35,237 nt of DNA. It comes from a virus. This document shows positions 16,355 to 23,561 of the stretch, in pieces. The stretch lies in the IMG/VR virus record IMGVR_UViG_3300034198_005192, positions 1-35,237 of that record; one strand, written 5' to 3'. The notes beneath the pieces were generated by a model. It saw only the letters and a list, made by a program, of their open reading frames with translations, searched no databases and had not been told where the DNA came from. How positions within the stretch are numbered: position 1 is the stretch's first letter; the number at the start of each line of letters is the position of its first letter. A program made the position numbers and the translations under genes.

Positions 16355-18171
16355 TGCCGTATGTGATCGAGGACGATATCCCGACAGTAAGCGACCAGAT
16401 TGGCCGGCAAACGGGCCTTATGGCCCGTACAGGCGTGAAGGCTATCACTGGTATTCCCGCGATGGTTGGCGATGCTGCAAACGCCGCTGTGAACTATGGG
16501 ATACGCGGTGTAAATTCTGTAGCCGGCTCAAAAATCCCCGAACTCGGGCTTGTCAGCACAGCCGTTGACCAGGGCTTGAATAAGATCGGCCTACCGCAAC
16601 CCGAAAACTTCATGGAGCGGCTGAACGAAGTCTCTGGTTCGGCTTTGGGCGGTGCTGGCTTAATGGGCGGCGTGTCGAAGCTGCTCAGCCAAACCCCGCA
16701 AGTCGCCGGGTTGCTCGGTGAATTTTCCAAGGCTCCTATTGCCCAGGCGGTCGGCGCTGGGACAGGTTTGCTTTCTACTGAAGGCGCTCAGAAACTGGGC
16801 ATTGAAAATCCATACGCCCTTATGGGCATTGGTATGCTCGGCAGTGTCGCTGGCTCAGGGCCTCAGGGGGCTGTTGGCGCAATTCGCGCCGCTTCCGCTC
16901 CGTTTAGACGGGTTGGTCAGGATGTGATTGTGGGCCGCGCCCTCAATAGCCTCTCCACCACACCAGAGGCTACCGCAGCACGCCTCGCGGAATCCCAACA
17001 AATTGTCCCAGGCTCGGCCCCTATGGTTTCGCAGGTATCGCGTGATCCTGGCCTAGCTGGGGCTGAATCCGCCCTGCGTGGGATGGATGAGCGCAATCTC
17101 ATCGGGAACAGGCTTTCTCAGCAAAATAGCGCGAGAATGAGCGAACTTAACCGAGTAGCACGCGACGAAGCGACAGTCACCCAGGCCACGGCTAAGCGGG
17201 ATAGCACGGTTGATGATATTCTAACCCCAGCCTTTGAAAATAAGACGCCAATTCCGTTAGGCAGAGAGTGGATAAATAACCCTGTCCGCCGTAGAATACA
17301 GAGTATTCGCGAAACCCCGGCTGGTGCGCGCAAGACCGTCCGAGACGCAATGGACGAGGCCGAGGCACTTCTAACTCAAGACGGCGTAGACATTACTGAT
17401 GCTGAGACTCTTTACGAAATTCGCAAAGATTTGGCTCTTGCCAGAGACGGCAAACTTGTCGGCACAGGAAGATCAGGCGCAGAGCTTGCCAACCTCCGAA
17501 CGGCCCGCACTCAGCTCAATGACGTTATTGCGGCTTTGGACGAGCAAATCGAAACCGGAGCGCCCGGTTATCGAAAATACCTTGACCTATACTCCAAGCG
17601 CAGCATTCCGCTGGACCAACTTGAAGCTATCCAGACGATACGCCAAAGAGCAATCCTCGCCACCCCGGACCCGGTAACCGGGGAGTCTGTTCTCTCCCAA
17701 GCCAAATTTACAACGTTACTGCGTAATAACCTTGATAACGGGCTTAACCTTCGCGGGCTCGGACCTGACGGGGCGAAACTCTCACAGCAGCAGATTTCTG
17801 CATTGGACCGCGTCGCTGCCGACCTTGATAGAGGCTCGGCCCCGAACGCCGCGACGGTAAGGGTGCCAGGGTCAGACACATTCAAGAACATGAGTGTGGC
17901 TGCTGTTATTGGGCGCATTCTTGGCGATACGGCGGCGGAACTTGCGAGCGATAACTCCACCGTAAAAACGTTGGTTCGTCCGCTCAACTTCCTTTACCGT
18001 GTCCCGGATCAGCAAATCCAACAGATGATGATCGAAGCTTGGCTAGATCCGCGCCTCGCATCCCAACTCATGCGCAGGGCGACCGAAGCGGACGTTCAAA
18101 GCGTTGCCAAACAACTTGGCGATAGCCTTGGCCGGCAAGCCACAGCAAACGCAATTTACGGATCAAGATAA
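16354..18171 (+). CDS. Internal virion (ejection) protein C, large
   Basis: The product has 605 residues. The N-terminal half is Gly/Ala-rich with hydrophobic patches (GSALGGAGLMGGVSKLL, GIGMLGSVAGSGPQGAVGAI). The C-terminal half is strongly helical and charged (TRTDA-like, RKTVRDAMDEAEALL, GRSGAELANLRTARTQLNDVIAALDEQIETGAPGYRKYLDLYSKRSIPLDQLEAIQTIRQRAI). The phrase on a linear list of helices with YLDLYSKRSIPLDQLE is shared with ejection proteins of alphaproteobacterial podoviruses. It probably forms part of the trans-envelope channel. Confidence 0.75.
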   Translation: MPYVIEDDIPTVSDQIGRQTGLMARTGVKAITGIPAMVGDAANAAVNYGIRGVNSVAGSKIPELGLVSTAVDQGLNKIGLPQPENFMERLNEVSGSALGGAGLMGGVSKLLSQTPQVAGLLGEFSKAPIAQAVGAGTGLLSTEGAQKLGIENPYALMGIGMLGSVAGSGPQGAVGAIRAASAPFRRVGQDVIVGRALNSLSTTPEATAARLAESQQIVPGSAPMVSQVSRDPGLAGAESALRGMDERNLIGNRLSQQNSARMSELNRVARDEATVTQATAKRDSTVDDILTPAFENKTPIPLGREWINNPVRRRIQSIRETPAGARKTVRDAMDEAEALLTQDGVDITDAETLYEIRKDLALARDGKLVGTGRSGAELANLRTARTQLNDVIAALDEQIETGAPGYRKYLDLYSKRSIPLDQLEAIQTIRQRAILATPDPVTGESVLSQAKFTTLLRNNLDNGLNLRGLGPDGAKLSQQQISALDRVAADLDRGSAPNAATVRVPGSDTFKNMSVAAVIGRILGDTAAELASDNSTVKTLVRPLNFLYRVPDQQIQQMMIEAWLDPRLASQLMRRATEADVQSVAKQLGDSLGRQATANAIYGSR

Positions 18172-18174
18172 CTG

Positions 18175-18237
18175 CGCCTCCGATCCCAGCGGTAACTAGG
18201 ACCGAGGGCTAACCCCGAAACACCTTTATTGGAGGCG
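18175..18237 (+). promoter_or_regulatory. Possible ribosome-site-sequestering stem before the holin-like gene
   Basis: CGCCTCC at 18175-18181 is the exact complement of GGAGGCG at 18231-18237, and one further G-U pair extends it to 8 bp. The right arm contains the GGAGG ribosome site of the lysis region. Folding of the leader could therefore hide the ribosome site and set the timing of lysis. The 49-base interior also has a small GGG/CCC hairpin. Inference from complementarity only. Confidence 0.4.
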
Positions 18238-18241
18238 TGCC

Positions 18242-18271
18242 GTGGCTACCACAATGATACCCCGGAAATGA
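18242..18271 (+). CDS. Nine-residue leader peptide coupled to the holin-like gene
   Basis: GTG 18242 has a good ribosome site (GGAGG 18231-18235). The frame reads nine codons (MATTMIPRK) and stops at TGA 18269-18271, overlapping the ATG 18268 of the next gene. This resembles a coupling leader. It may not make a functional product. Confidence 0.3.
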   Translation: MATTMIPRK

Positions 18272-18471
18272 TGGATGAAAACCCCGTCGCCACAGCCGCA
18301 AAGCTAGAATCCCATGAAAAGGTCTGTACCGAGCGGTACGGGGAAATAAAGCAAGCGTTCTTAGACGTTAACGCGAGGCTTGATAAGATTAATTACGGCA
18401 TCATCGGGCTGTTGATCGCACTAGTGGGTTGGTTGCTGATTAACGGACAACCCTGGACGCACGCAGGATAA
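18268..18471 (+). CDS. XhlA/holin-like protein with C-terminal membrane segment
   Basis: The product has 67 residues from ATG 18268; a TTG at 18229 would give 80. Residues 1-40 are hydrophilic and probably coiled-coil (KLESHEKVCTERYGEIKQAFLDVNARLDKI). A single membrane segment follows (YGIIGLLIALVGWLLI) with a short tail. This one-segment pattern resembles XhlA/haemolysin-like accessory lysis proteins. It opens the lysis-side block and may act with the membrane-anchored endolysin. TAATG overlap with the next gene. Confidence 0.68.
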   Translation: MMDENPVATAAKLESHEKVCTERYGEIKQAFLDVNARLDKINYGIIGLLIALVGWLLINGQPWTHAG

Positions 18472-19517
18472 TGGCAGGTCGCAAGGTCTCCACCGAAGCT
18501 CTACAGCAGTGTGTAGACGCGGTGGCGCTGACGCGAGGGAATAAAGCACAGGCAGCCGATAACATCGGCGTAAAGATAAATACGTTCAAACATAGATTAA
18601 AGCTTGGTGAGAAGCAGGGGCTTACGCCCCGTGAACTACCAAAGTCAGATGATACTGCGCTTCACCAGATTATCGAGAGTCTGCGGTCGGAGTTAGACCA
18701 GACCCGAGAGCAGCTTGCCAAATCCACTAAACCCCACTTCACCGTTCGCTCCGACACTTCCCATCGTTCTGGAAAAATCCGCGTGGTGTGTATCGGAGAC
18801 GCCCACGACTCCCCCGACATTCCTGATAAGTCCCGCTTTCGTTGGATGGCTGAATATATCCGCCAAGAAAAACCAGACATTGTTATTCAGATTGGCGACT
18901 TTGCCACGCTCGACAGCCTAAACTCCCACGTTGGGAACGAAACTTACGGCGGGAAATCAAAGCCAACATTCATGGCGGATATGGAGAGTTTCAATAACGC
19001 GCTAGGTGAAATGGACCTGGACGGGATTGAGCATCATGTGACGTTGGGCAACCACGAACGCCGTTTATTTCTCTTTGAGGAACGCGCCCCCGAGGCTTAC
19101 GGGATGATGCAATGCGAACTCCAAAAGGTATTTGAGCGGCACAAGTGGACGCAATCACCATATGGCGTCCCATATGTCGTTGGCGGTGTTTCATTCGTAC
19201 ATTGCGCCCTTAACTCTCTCGGGAAATCCTACGGCGGAAAGAACGCCGAGGGCACGATAGCCAACGATGCCGTGGGAGATTGGGTTATCGGCCACTCTCA
19301 CAGAGAACGGATGCACCGCGCTCCGAAGCTAGGCGGAAATAACTTCGTCAAGATCATCAATGTCGGCTGCGCACTTCCTGACCTGCATGTTGAAGCCTAC
19401 GCCCAGCACACCCTAACGGGTTGGTCGTTCGGCATCGCCGATATGATTATTCAGCACGCGCATGTGCAGGACTATCGCTTCGTAACGATGGAACACTTGG
19501 GCGAGACATATGGCTAA
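18471..19517 (+). CDS. HTH domain fused to calcineurin-type metallophosphoesterase
   Basis: The product has 348 residues. Residues 5-50 resemble a Fis/HTH-type DNA-binding unit (QQCVDAVALTRGNKAQAADNIGVKINTFKHRLKL). A coiled linker (SLRSELDQTREQLAK) leads to a metallophosphoesterase domain with all core motifs: D110-A-H112, GD at 142-143 (GDFATLDS), GNHE at 193-196, and GHSH at 274-277. The phosphoesterase could act on nucleic acid ends, nucleotides or phosphoproteins; the substrate is unknown. Placing a DNA-binding enzyme between lysis-type membrane proteins is odd and may reflect late-operon cargo. Confidence 0.85.
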   Translation: MAGRKVSTEALQQCVDAVALTRGNKAQAADNIGVKINTFKHRLKLGEKQGLTPRELPKSDDTALHQIIESLRSELDQTREQLAKSTKPHFTVRSDTSHRSGKIRVVCIGDAHDSPDIPDKSRFRWMAEYIRQEKPDIVIQIGDFATLDSLNSHVGNETYGGKSKPTFMADMESFNNALGEMDLDGIEHHVTLGNHERRLFLFEERAPEAYGMMQCELQKVFERHKWTQSPYGVPYVVGGVSFVHCALNSLGKSYGGKNAEGTIANDAVGDWVIGHSHRERMHRAPKLGGNNFVKIINVGCALPDLHVEAYAQHTLTGWSFGIADMIIQHAHVQDYRFVTMEHLGETYG

Positions 19518-19728
19518 GAGTCAAACCCCAGAACCCGTCAACCTCACCGTTATCAGGCTCGGAAAGTCGTTCTCCTACAGCCTTGCAACTGAAATGGATT
19601 GGGCTGTTGTGTTTGACGCCATCCTCGAAATCAAATCTGTGAAACCTGCCGGCAAGTTTTATTGGCCCCTAGATTCAATGACCTTCTGGAAGGTTGAACC
19701 CGTAACCTCAATGAGTCCTCACACATAA
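19510..19728 (+). CDS. Small unknown protein, 72 aa
   Basis: ATG 19510 overlaps the end of the phosphoesterase gene by 8 bases. The product (LTVIRLGKSFSYSLATEMDWAVVFDAILEIKSVKPAGKFYWPLDSMTFWKVEP) is strand-rich and has no recognised family. Its TAA stop lies within an ATAA overlap with the probable start of the following membrane protein. Confidence 0.6.
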   Translation: MAKSQTPEPVNLTVIRLGKSFSYSLATEMDWAVVFDAILEIKSVKPAGKFYWPLDSMTFWKVEPVTSMSPHT

Positions 19729-19751
19729 GCTACATCATAGTCTTTCTCCTT

Positions 19752-19961
19752 ATGACGCTTACCGATTTTGTCTGGGCACAATACACGGCAGCGATAGCCA
19801 AAGACAAAGCTTTCCCCGCGGGGCTTTGGTCGATTGGAATCATCCTGTTTGGGTCATACGTCACAAAATCATACGTTGATGACTACTGGATGATTATTCC
19901 AGCCTCAATCGGCGCATTCGCCGGGACGTTTCTATCAGTAAAATTAAAGGTTGGCCGCTAG
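19752..19961 (+). CDS. Small membrane protein of the lysis region
   Basis: From ATG 19752 the product has 69 residues with two membrane segments (GLWSIGIILFGSYV and WMIIPASIGAFAGTFLSV) and the phrase DFVWAQYTAAIAK. Related small phage membrane proteins carry another membrane segment immediately before D-x-x-WA-x-YT. Here that segment is encoded upstream in the same frame (SYIIVFLLMTLTD), beginning at an ATA codon at 19725 that overlaps the preceding stop (ATAA). The true gene is probably 19725-19961, with three segments and a near-cognate start. Holin function is possible but unproved. Confidence 0.7.
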   Translation: MTLTDFVWAQYTAAIAKDKAFPAGLWSIGIILFGSYVTKSYVDDYWMIIPASIGAFAGTFLSVKLKVGR

Positions 19962-20245
19962 TGAAAGCTCACGACCTCATAGAGCAAGCCGCAAAGCTTG
20001 TAGCCAATGACAGAGATAAATCCCACGGCAGCAAACAGCCCAACCATCAGAACATCGCAGACCTATGGAATGCTTACCTGGGGAGCCAACTTAAAGAACC
20101 CCTTAAGCCATCTCAGGTGGCAGCACTTATGTGCCTTTTGAAGATCGCCCGAACAAAAATGGGCACATTCAACTTAGACAACGCCGTCGATGCCGCAGGG
20201 TACGCCGGGATTATGGGTGAACTGATGATATTGGAGCAGGACTAA
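19961..20245 (+). CDS. DUF6378 family protein
   Basis: GTG 19961 shares its G with the upstream TAG. The product has 94 residues and fits the DUF6378 family: ANDRDKSHGSKQPNHQNIADLWNAYLG, then VAALMCLLKIARTKMGTFNLDNAVDAAGYAGIMGEL. The family is common in phages and prophages. Function is unknown; the conserved Asp/Asn and DAAGYA helix suggest a small helical enzyme or binding protein. Confidence 0.82.
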   Translation: MKAHDLIEQAAKLVANDRDKSHGSKQPNHQNIADLWNAYLGSQLKEPLKPSQVAALMCLLKIARTKMGTFNLDNAVDAAGYAGIMGELMILEQD

Positions 20246-20246
20246 A

Positions 20247-20459
20247 ATGGGCGACGTTATCCAAATGCCGATCAGAACCCCGGAGAGCGTTTTGCAACTC
20301 GCCATCAAAGAGAACTTAACCAACGTCATTGTCATTGGCGAAACCCAGGACGGGTCAACTCACATCTCAATGAGCAGTAACGACATTCCGCTTGCCGTGT
20401 TTCTTTTGGCCGTGGCGAAGAAAGCACTATTAGACGAAAGCCTTACAGGTGATGAATGA
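20247..20459 (+). CDS. Small unknown protein, 70 aa
   Basis: ATG at 20247 follows the preceding stop by one base. The product (NVIVIGETQDGSTHISMSSNDIPLAVFLLAVAKKALLDES) has an alpha/beta look and resembles small host-interaction proteins widely found in phages. Function unknown. The reverse HNH gene begins (as its 3' end) three bases after its stop. Confidence 0.65.
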   Translation: MGDVIQMPIRTPESVLQLAIKENLTNVIVIGETQDGSTHISMSSNDIPLAVFLLAVAKKALLDESLTGDE

Positions 20460-20461
20460 GG

Positions 20462-21001
20462 CTAGATGTGCGCCCAATTCTTTCGGTCTCTAATCTTATA
20501 AATTATGGCCGGGGAAACCCCTAACTTAAGCGCGATGGAATTGCAGGAAACTCCAGATTTGATCAATTTTCTAATTTCGATCACTTCGGGTTCTTTAAGT
20601 TTGTGACTAGGGTGGTTTTCACCGCGAAGATTAACCAACCCTATTTCCCATTGGTGTTGGGTATTTCTTGCAAGAGTTACCCACTCAAGGTTTCCCAACG
20701 AATTATTGAGTTTGTTGCCGTCAATGTGGTTGATCGAAAGATCAGGGGCATACCCTTCTATAAAGGCGCGGCCAATAAGTCTGTGAACTGTGTACTTAGT
20801 TCTCCGCCCGTTAGCCTTAAGCTGAATTGTGAGGTACCCGTTATGGGCAATGTACGGAGAAAAGATAACGCCCGTTCTGCGCTGGGTATTCTTAAGGCCT
20901 TCGCGGACACTTTCGGAAACAAAACTTGGTCTCCTAACGCGGCCTAAAGACGACGCCTCAATATGAGGTTCGACGCCTGGAACTTTGCGCCATTCTTCCA
21001 T
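20462..21001 (-). CDS. Free-standing HNH (homing-type) endonuclease with NUMOD4-like and HTH parts
   Basis: The product has 179 residues. The N-terminus (EEWRKVPGVEPHIEASSLGRVRR) is a NUMOD4-like motif. The HNH core runs from VHRLIGRAFIEGYAPDLSINHIDGNKLNNSLGNLEWVTLARNTQHQWEIG. The C-terminus (LKEPEVIEIRKLIKSGVSCNSIALKLGVSPAIIYKIRDRKNWAHI) is a DNA-binding HTH of the kind found in homing nucleases. It lies on the opposite strand within an otherwise plus-strand block, has its own GGAG ribosome site, and a promoter at 21028-21056. This is the usual look of a mobile homing gene. Confidence 0.9.
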   Translation of the reverse strand: MEEWRKVPGVEPHIEASSLGRVRRPSFVSESVREGLKNTQRRTGVIFSPYIAHNGYLTIQLKANGRRTKYTVHRLIGRAFIEGYAPDLSINHIDGNKLNNSLGNLEWVTLARNTQHQWEIGLVNLRGENHPSHKLKEPEVIEIRKLIKSGVSCNSIALKLGVSPAIIYKIRDRKNWAHI

Positions 21002-21027
21002 TTAAGTTCTCCAAAATGCTTTAATTT

Positions 21028-21056
21028 ATTATACATCGGGCCGCCTAAAATGAAAA
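21028..21056 (-). promoter_or_regulatory. Promoter of the reverse HNH gene
   Basis: On the minus strand a perfect TATAAT (21028-21033) lies 17 bases from TTTTCA (21051-21056), a 4/6 match to the -35 consensus. It reads toward the HNH start at 21001. The -35 overlaps the ATG of the endolysin on the plus strand, so expression of the two genes may interfere. Confidence 0.5.
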
Positions 21057-21757
21057 TATCCCAACAAGGCATAGACTTAATAAAATCGTCAGAAGGCTGT
21101 AAACTCAAAGCATACACCTGCCCTGCCGGGGTCTTAACGGTCGGGTTTGGCTCAACTGGTCCGCATGTTCACGAGGGCATGGAGATTACTCAAGCCGACG
21201 CTGACTTATTGCTTCGCATGGACTTGAACCGCTTTGAGAACGCAGTTAACAGAACATGCCCTAAAGCCTCGCAGCCGCAATACGACGCAATGGTGAGCCT
21301 TTGCTATAATATTGGGGAAGGCGCGTTTGCTAAATCATCGGTTGCTCGCCTCCACAACGCCGGGAAACCAGCCGAAGCCGGTCAAGCCTTCATGCTGTGG
21401 AATAAAGCCGCCAAGAAGGTCAGCCGAGGGCTTACGGCTCGCAGGGCGAAGGAATCAGCCCTTTATCTCTCAGACCAATTCCACGCTGATTATGTACCTC
21501 CTGCCGAAGCCGAGGGCGAAAAGCCGCTTTCATCGTCCAGGTCGATCAATGGACAGGTTGGCGCGGGCATTGCTACCGCAGGGACCGTCATTGCGGGCCA
21601 GATCGACACCACGACCATTACCGAAAACTCTGGCTTAATCATGCAATTCCTACCCTATCTCAAGGAATATTGGTGGGTTCTATGTGCCATAGGTGGGGCG
21701 TTCCTGATCTATGGTATGTGGGGACGTATTAGCGACCGTCTGAGCGGGAGGGCGTAA
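21050..21757 (+). CDS. Endolysin, T4-type lysozyme (GH24) with C-terminal membrane segment
   Basis: From ATG 21050 the product has 235 residues; a start at 20963 would add 29 unlikely residues and enter the HNH 5' end. The lysozyme domain (1-145) has the catalytic series E15-C24-T30 with E-x8-C-x5-T spacing, the variant with Cys known from P1 Lyz-type enzymes. Further marks are VGFGST, QYDAMVSLCYNIG and GLTARRAKE. Residues 165-184 are weakly hydrophobic, and a clear membrane segment occurs near 205-224 (WWVLCAIGGAFLIYGMW) with basic flank. It cuts the peptidoglycan sugar chain. Tethering by the tail may control release. Confidence 0.92.
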   Translation: MKISQQGIDLIKSSEGCKLKAYTCPAGVLTVGFGSTGPHVHEGMEITQADADLLLRMDLNRFENAVNRTCPKASQPQYDAMVSLCYNIGEGAFAKSSVARLHNAGKPAEAGQAFMLWNKAAKKVSRGLTARRAKESALYLSDQFHADYVPPAEAEGEKPLSSSRSINGQVGAGIATAGTVIAGQIDTTTITENSGLIMQFLPYLKEYWWVLCAIGGAFLIYGMWGRISDRLSGRA

Positions 21758-23559
21758 TGGCGTGGTGGGATAATCTTACAGCGTTGCTCGGCGGCCCCAA
21801 TAACCCCGAAATCAATAAAGCCCGTTTGCTTGCCCAAGACGACTACGCAAACCAAGTGGCTTCGACGGAAGGCCAAACGCCTTCAATGCTGTCACAGGTC
21901 ATGCTTGGCATGGTTCCCGGTATGGGCGTTGCGGGTGCGATGGGTTACGGCCCAACATACGCAGACAAAAACGATTTTATCCCGTCAGGCTTTGAGAAAA
22001 CCGGGGAGACTTTGCTAGGCAACGTAAAGCAGGGCAACTACGGCCAAGCATTATTGCAAGGTGTTGGCGTTGTCCCTGACGTTGGCTACACAGCGGGATT
22101 ATTGAAGGGCGTGAACCCCGCAATGAAGGCGATTGATAAGGCTACAGGCGTTCCGAGTACGTCTATGGAAAGGGGGATGTTCGCGGGAGTGAATGCGAAA
22201 ACCGCAGACACGGCGGCGCTAAAGGTGGCGGAAGAACTAGAAGCCGCAGGAACTAACGCAGACGACATTTGGAAGCAAACTGGCTGGGGCCGTGGCGCTG
22301 ACGGGAAGTGGCGGTTTGAGATTGATGATAGCGGGGTAAAGTATTTTGGAGCGCAGTTTGGTGGCGATCAGAATAATTTAGGTCGCGCTTTAAAACACGA
22401 CAACTTGTTTGGGGCATACCCAGATTTACAGAGCGTTCGTGTAAAGGGACCACCTGGGACCGGCGGGGAATATCAACCCATAAAATCTGGGAGAAACCAA
22501 GACGCTATAAGTGTTGGTCTGCATGAGGATAACCAAGCCTCAACGGCCTTACATGAAACGCAGCACGCCATACAGAAAAGAGAGGGATTTAGGGGCGGTG
22601 GTAATGCAGCGCAGTTTTCCAGCGGCCCAATGTTTGACAGGGTGGCCACTGATATGACCGCAGATTTCAGTAAGCTTATGACGGGGTCTGTCAATGGAAG
22701 GCCCGCAGAATGGATGGGGGCGCTAAAATATGGCGACCAGAATGCGTTATCTAACATAGCAAAAAACTACGGTTTCCCATCCGTAGACGACGCCATGAAG
22801 TTTATTAGCGAACAAGACGAAATGCGAACGCCTTTTGGGCAATATCGGCGTGTTGCCGGGGAAGTCGAAGCCCGTAACGTCCAGACCCGCATGGACTACA
22901 CACCGGAACAACGCCGCGCCGCGCCGCCGTGGACAACGGAGGACGTTGCAAGAGATAAGCAGATTGTGCGGCTGTTGGGCGGGAAGTCCGCTGCTAGTGA
23001 GCCGCCCGGATTATTGGGGGCTGCGTCGGTGGAAAGGGGCGGGGTTGGGGGGAAGTTAGTTTTAGACGAAAAGCAAGCGGCTCAGGCGTATAAAGATTAT
23101 GTCGTTCCCGAAGGCTGGATGGTTCATGGCCGACATGGACAGCAAACATTAAGAGACGATGTTGTTTCCCAAGTGACTCAAAACTTTGATGTCGCCGACC
23201 AATATGCCGGGAAAAACGGCTCGGTCTGGCTGATGCGTCCGAATAAAGACACAGTAACCTTGGATTTAAGCCATCAAGGCAATGGTATTTCTAAGATTGA
23301 ATCGGCATTTAAGGATTCGTTCAAAAAAGGGCAGTTTCCAGAGGAACTTGATCTCCCAGATAATGCTGACGAAGCGTGGAATATTATCAAAGGAGATTTC
23401 CAACCCGAGGACATTGTAAACAGCGCCGGAGCTTACGATAGCCCTAAAATTATTGAATGGCTTTATGATAAAACCGGCGCGGATTACATCATTACTCCAA
23501 ACGGCGGAGTCGTTCTTAATCATAGTGCGCTCGATAAAATTAAAGTCCCGAGAAACTAA
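21757..23559 (+). CDS. Polyvalent protein: zincin metallopeptidase with LPD23-like part and possible ADP-ribosyltransferase-like C-terminus
   Basis: The product has 600 residues. Residues 1-140 are a Gly/Ala/Met-rich lead with phage internal-protein character. At 176-192 there is GWGRGADGKWRFEIDDS, a signature of the LPD23-type domain of phage polyvalent proteins. A metallopeptidase motif HETQH is at 266-270 (ALHETQHAIQKREGF), followed by AGEVEARNVQTRMDYTPEQRR. From about 445 the C-terminal region (GWMVHGRHGQ, FDVADQYAGKNGSVWLM, a YDSPKIIEWLYDKTGADYIITPNGGVVLNHSAL end) has the order expected of an ADP-ribosyltransferase-like domain. Such proteins are thought to be co-injected and to act on host defence. 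It sits between endolysin and spanin. Confidence 0.78.
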   Translation: MAWWDNLTALLGGPNNPEINKARLLAQDDYANQVASTEGQTPSMLSQVMLGMVPGMGVAGAMGYGPTYADKNDFIPSGFEKTGETLLGNVKQGNYGQALLQGVGVVPDVGYTAGLLKGVNPAMKAIDKATGVPSTSMERGMFAGVNAKTADTAALKVAEELEAAGTNADDIWKQTGWGRGADGKWRFEIDDSGVKYFGAQFGGDQNNLGRALKHDNLFGAYPDLQSVRVKGPPGTGGEYQPIKSGRNQDAISVGLHEDNQASTALHETQHAIQKREGFRGGGNAAQFSSGPMFDRVATDMTADFSKLMTGSVNGRPAEWMGALKYGDQNALSNIAKNYGFPSVDDAMKFISEQDEMRTPFGQYRRVAGEVEARNVQTRMDYTPEQRRAAPPWTTEDVARDKQIVRLLGGKSAASEPPGLLGAASVERGGVGGKLVLDEKQAAQAYKDYVVPEGWMVHGRHGQQTLRDDVVSQVTQNFDVADQYAGKNGSVWLMRPNKDTVTLDLSHQGNGISKIESAFKDSFKKGQFPEELDLPDNADEAWNIIKGDFQPEDIVNSAGAYDSPKIIEWLYDKTGADYIITPNGGVVLNHSALDKIKVPRN

Positions 23560-23561
23560 TA

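Noticed and set aside
20963-21049. N-terminal extension of the endolysin
   Set aside because: The 29 extra residues lie opposite the HNH gene start and its promoter and are not lysozyme-like; ATG 21050 directly precedes the conserved domain.
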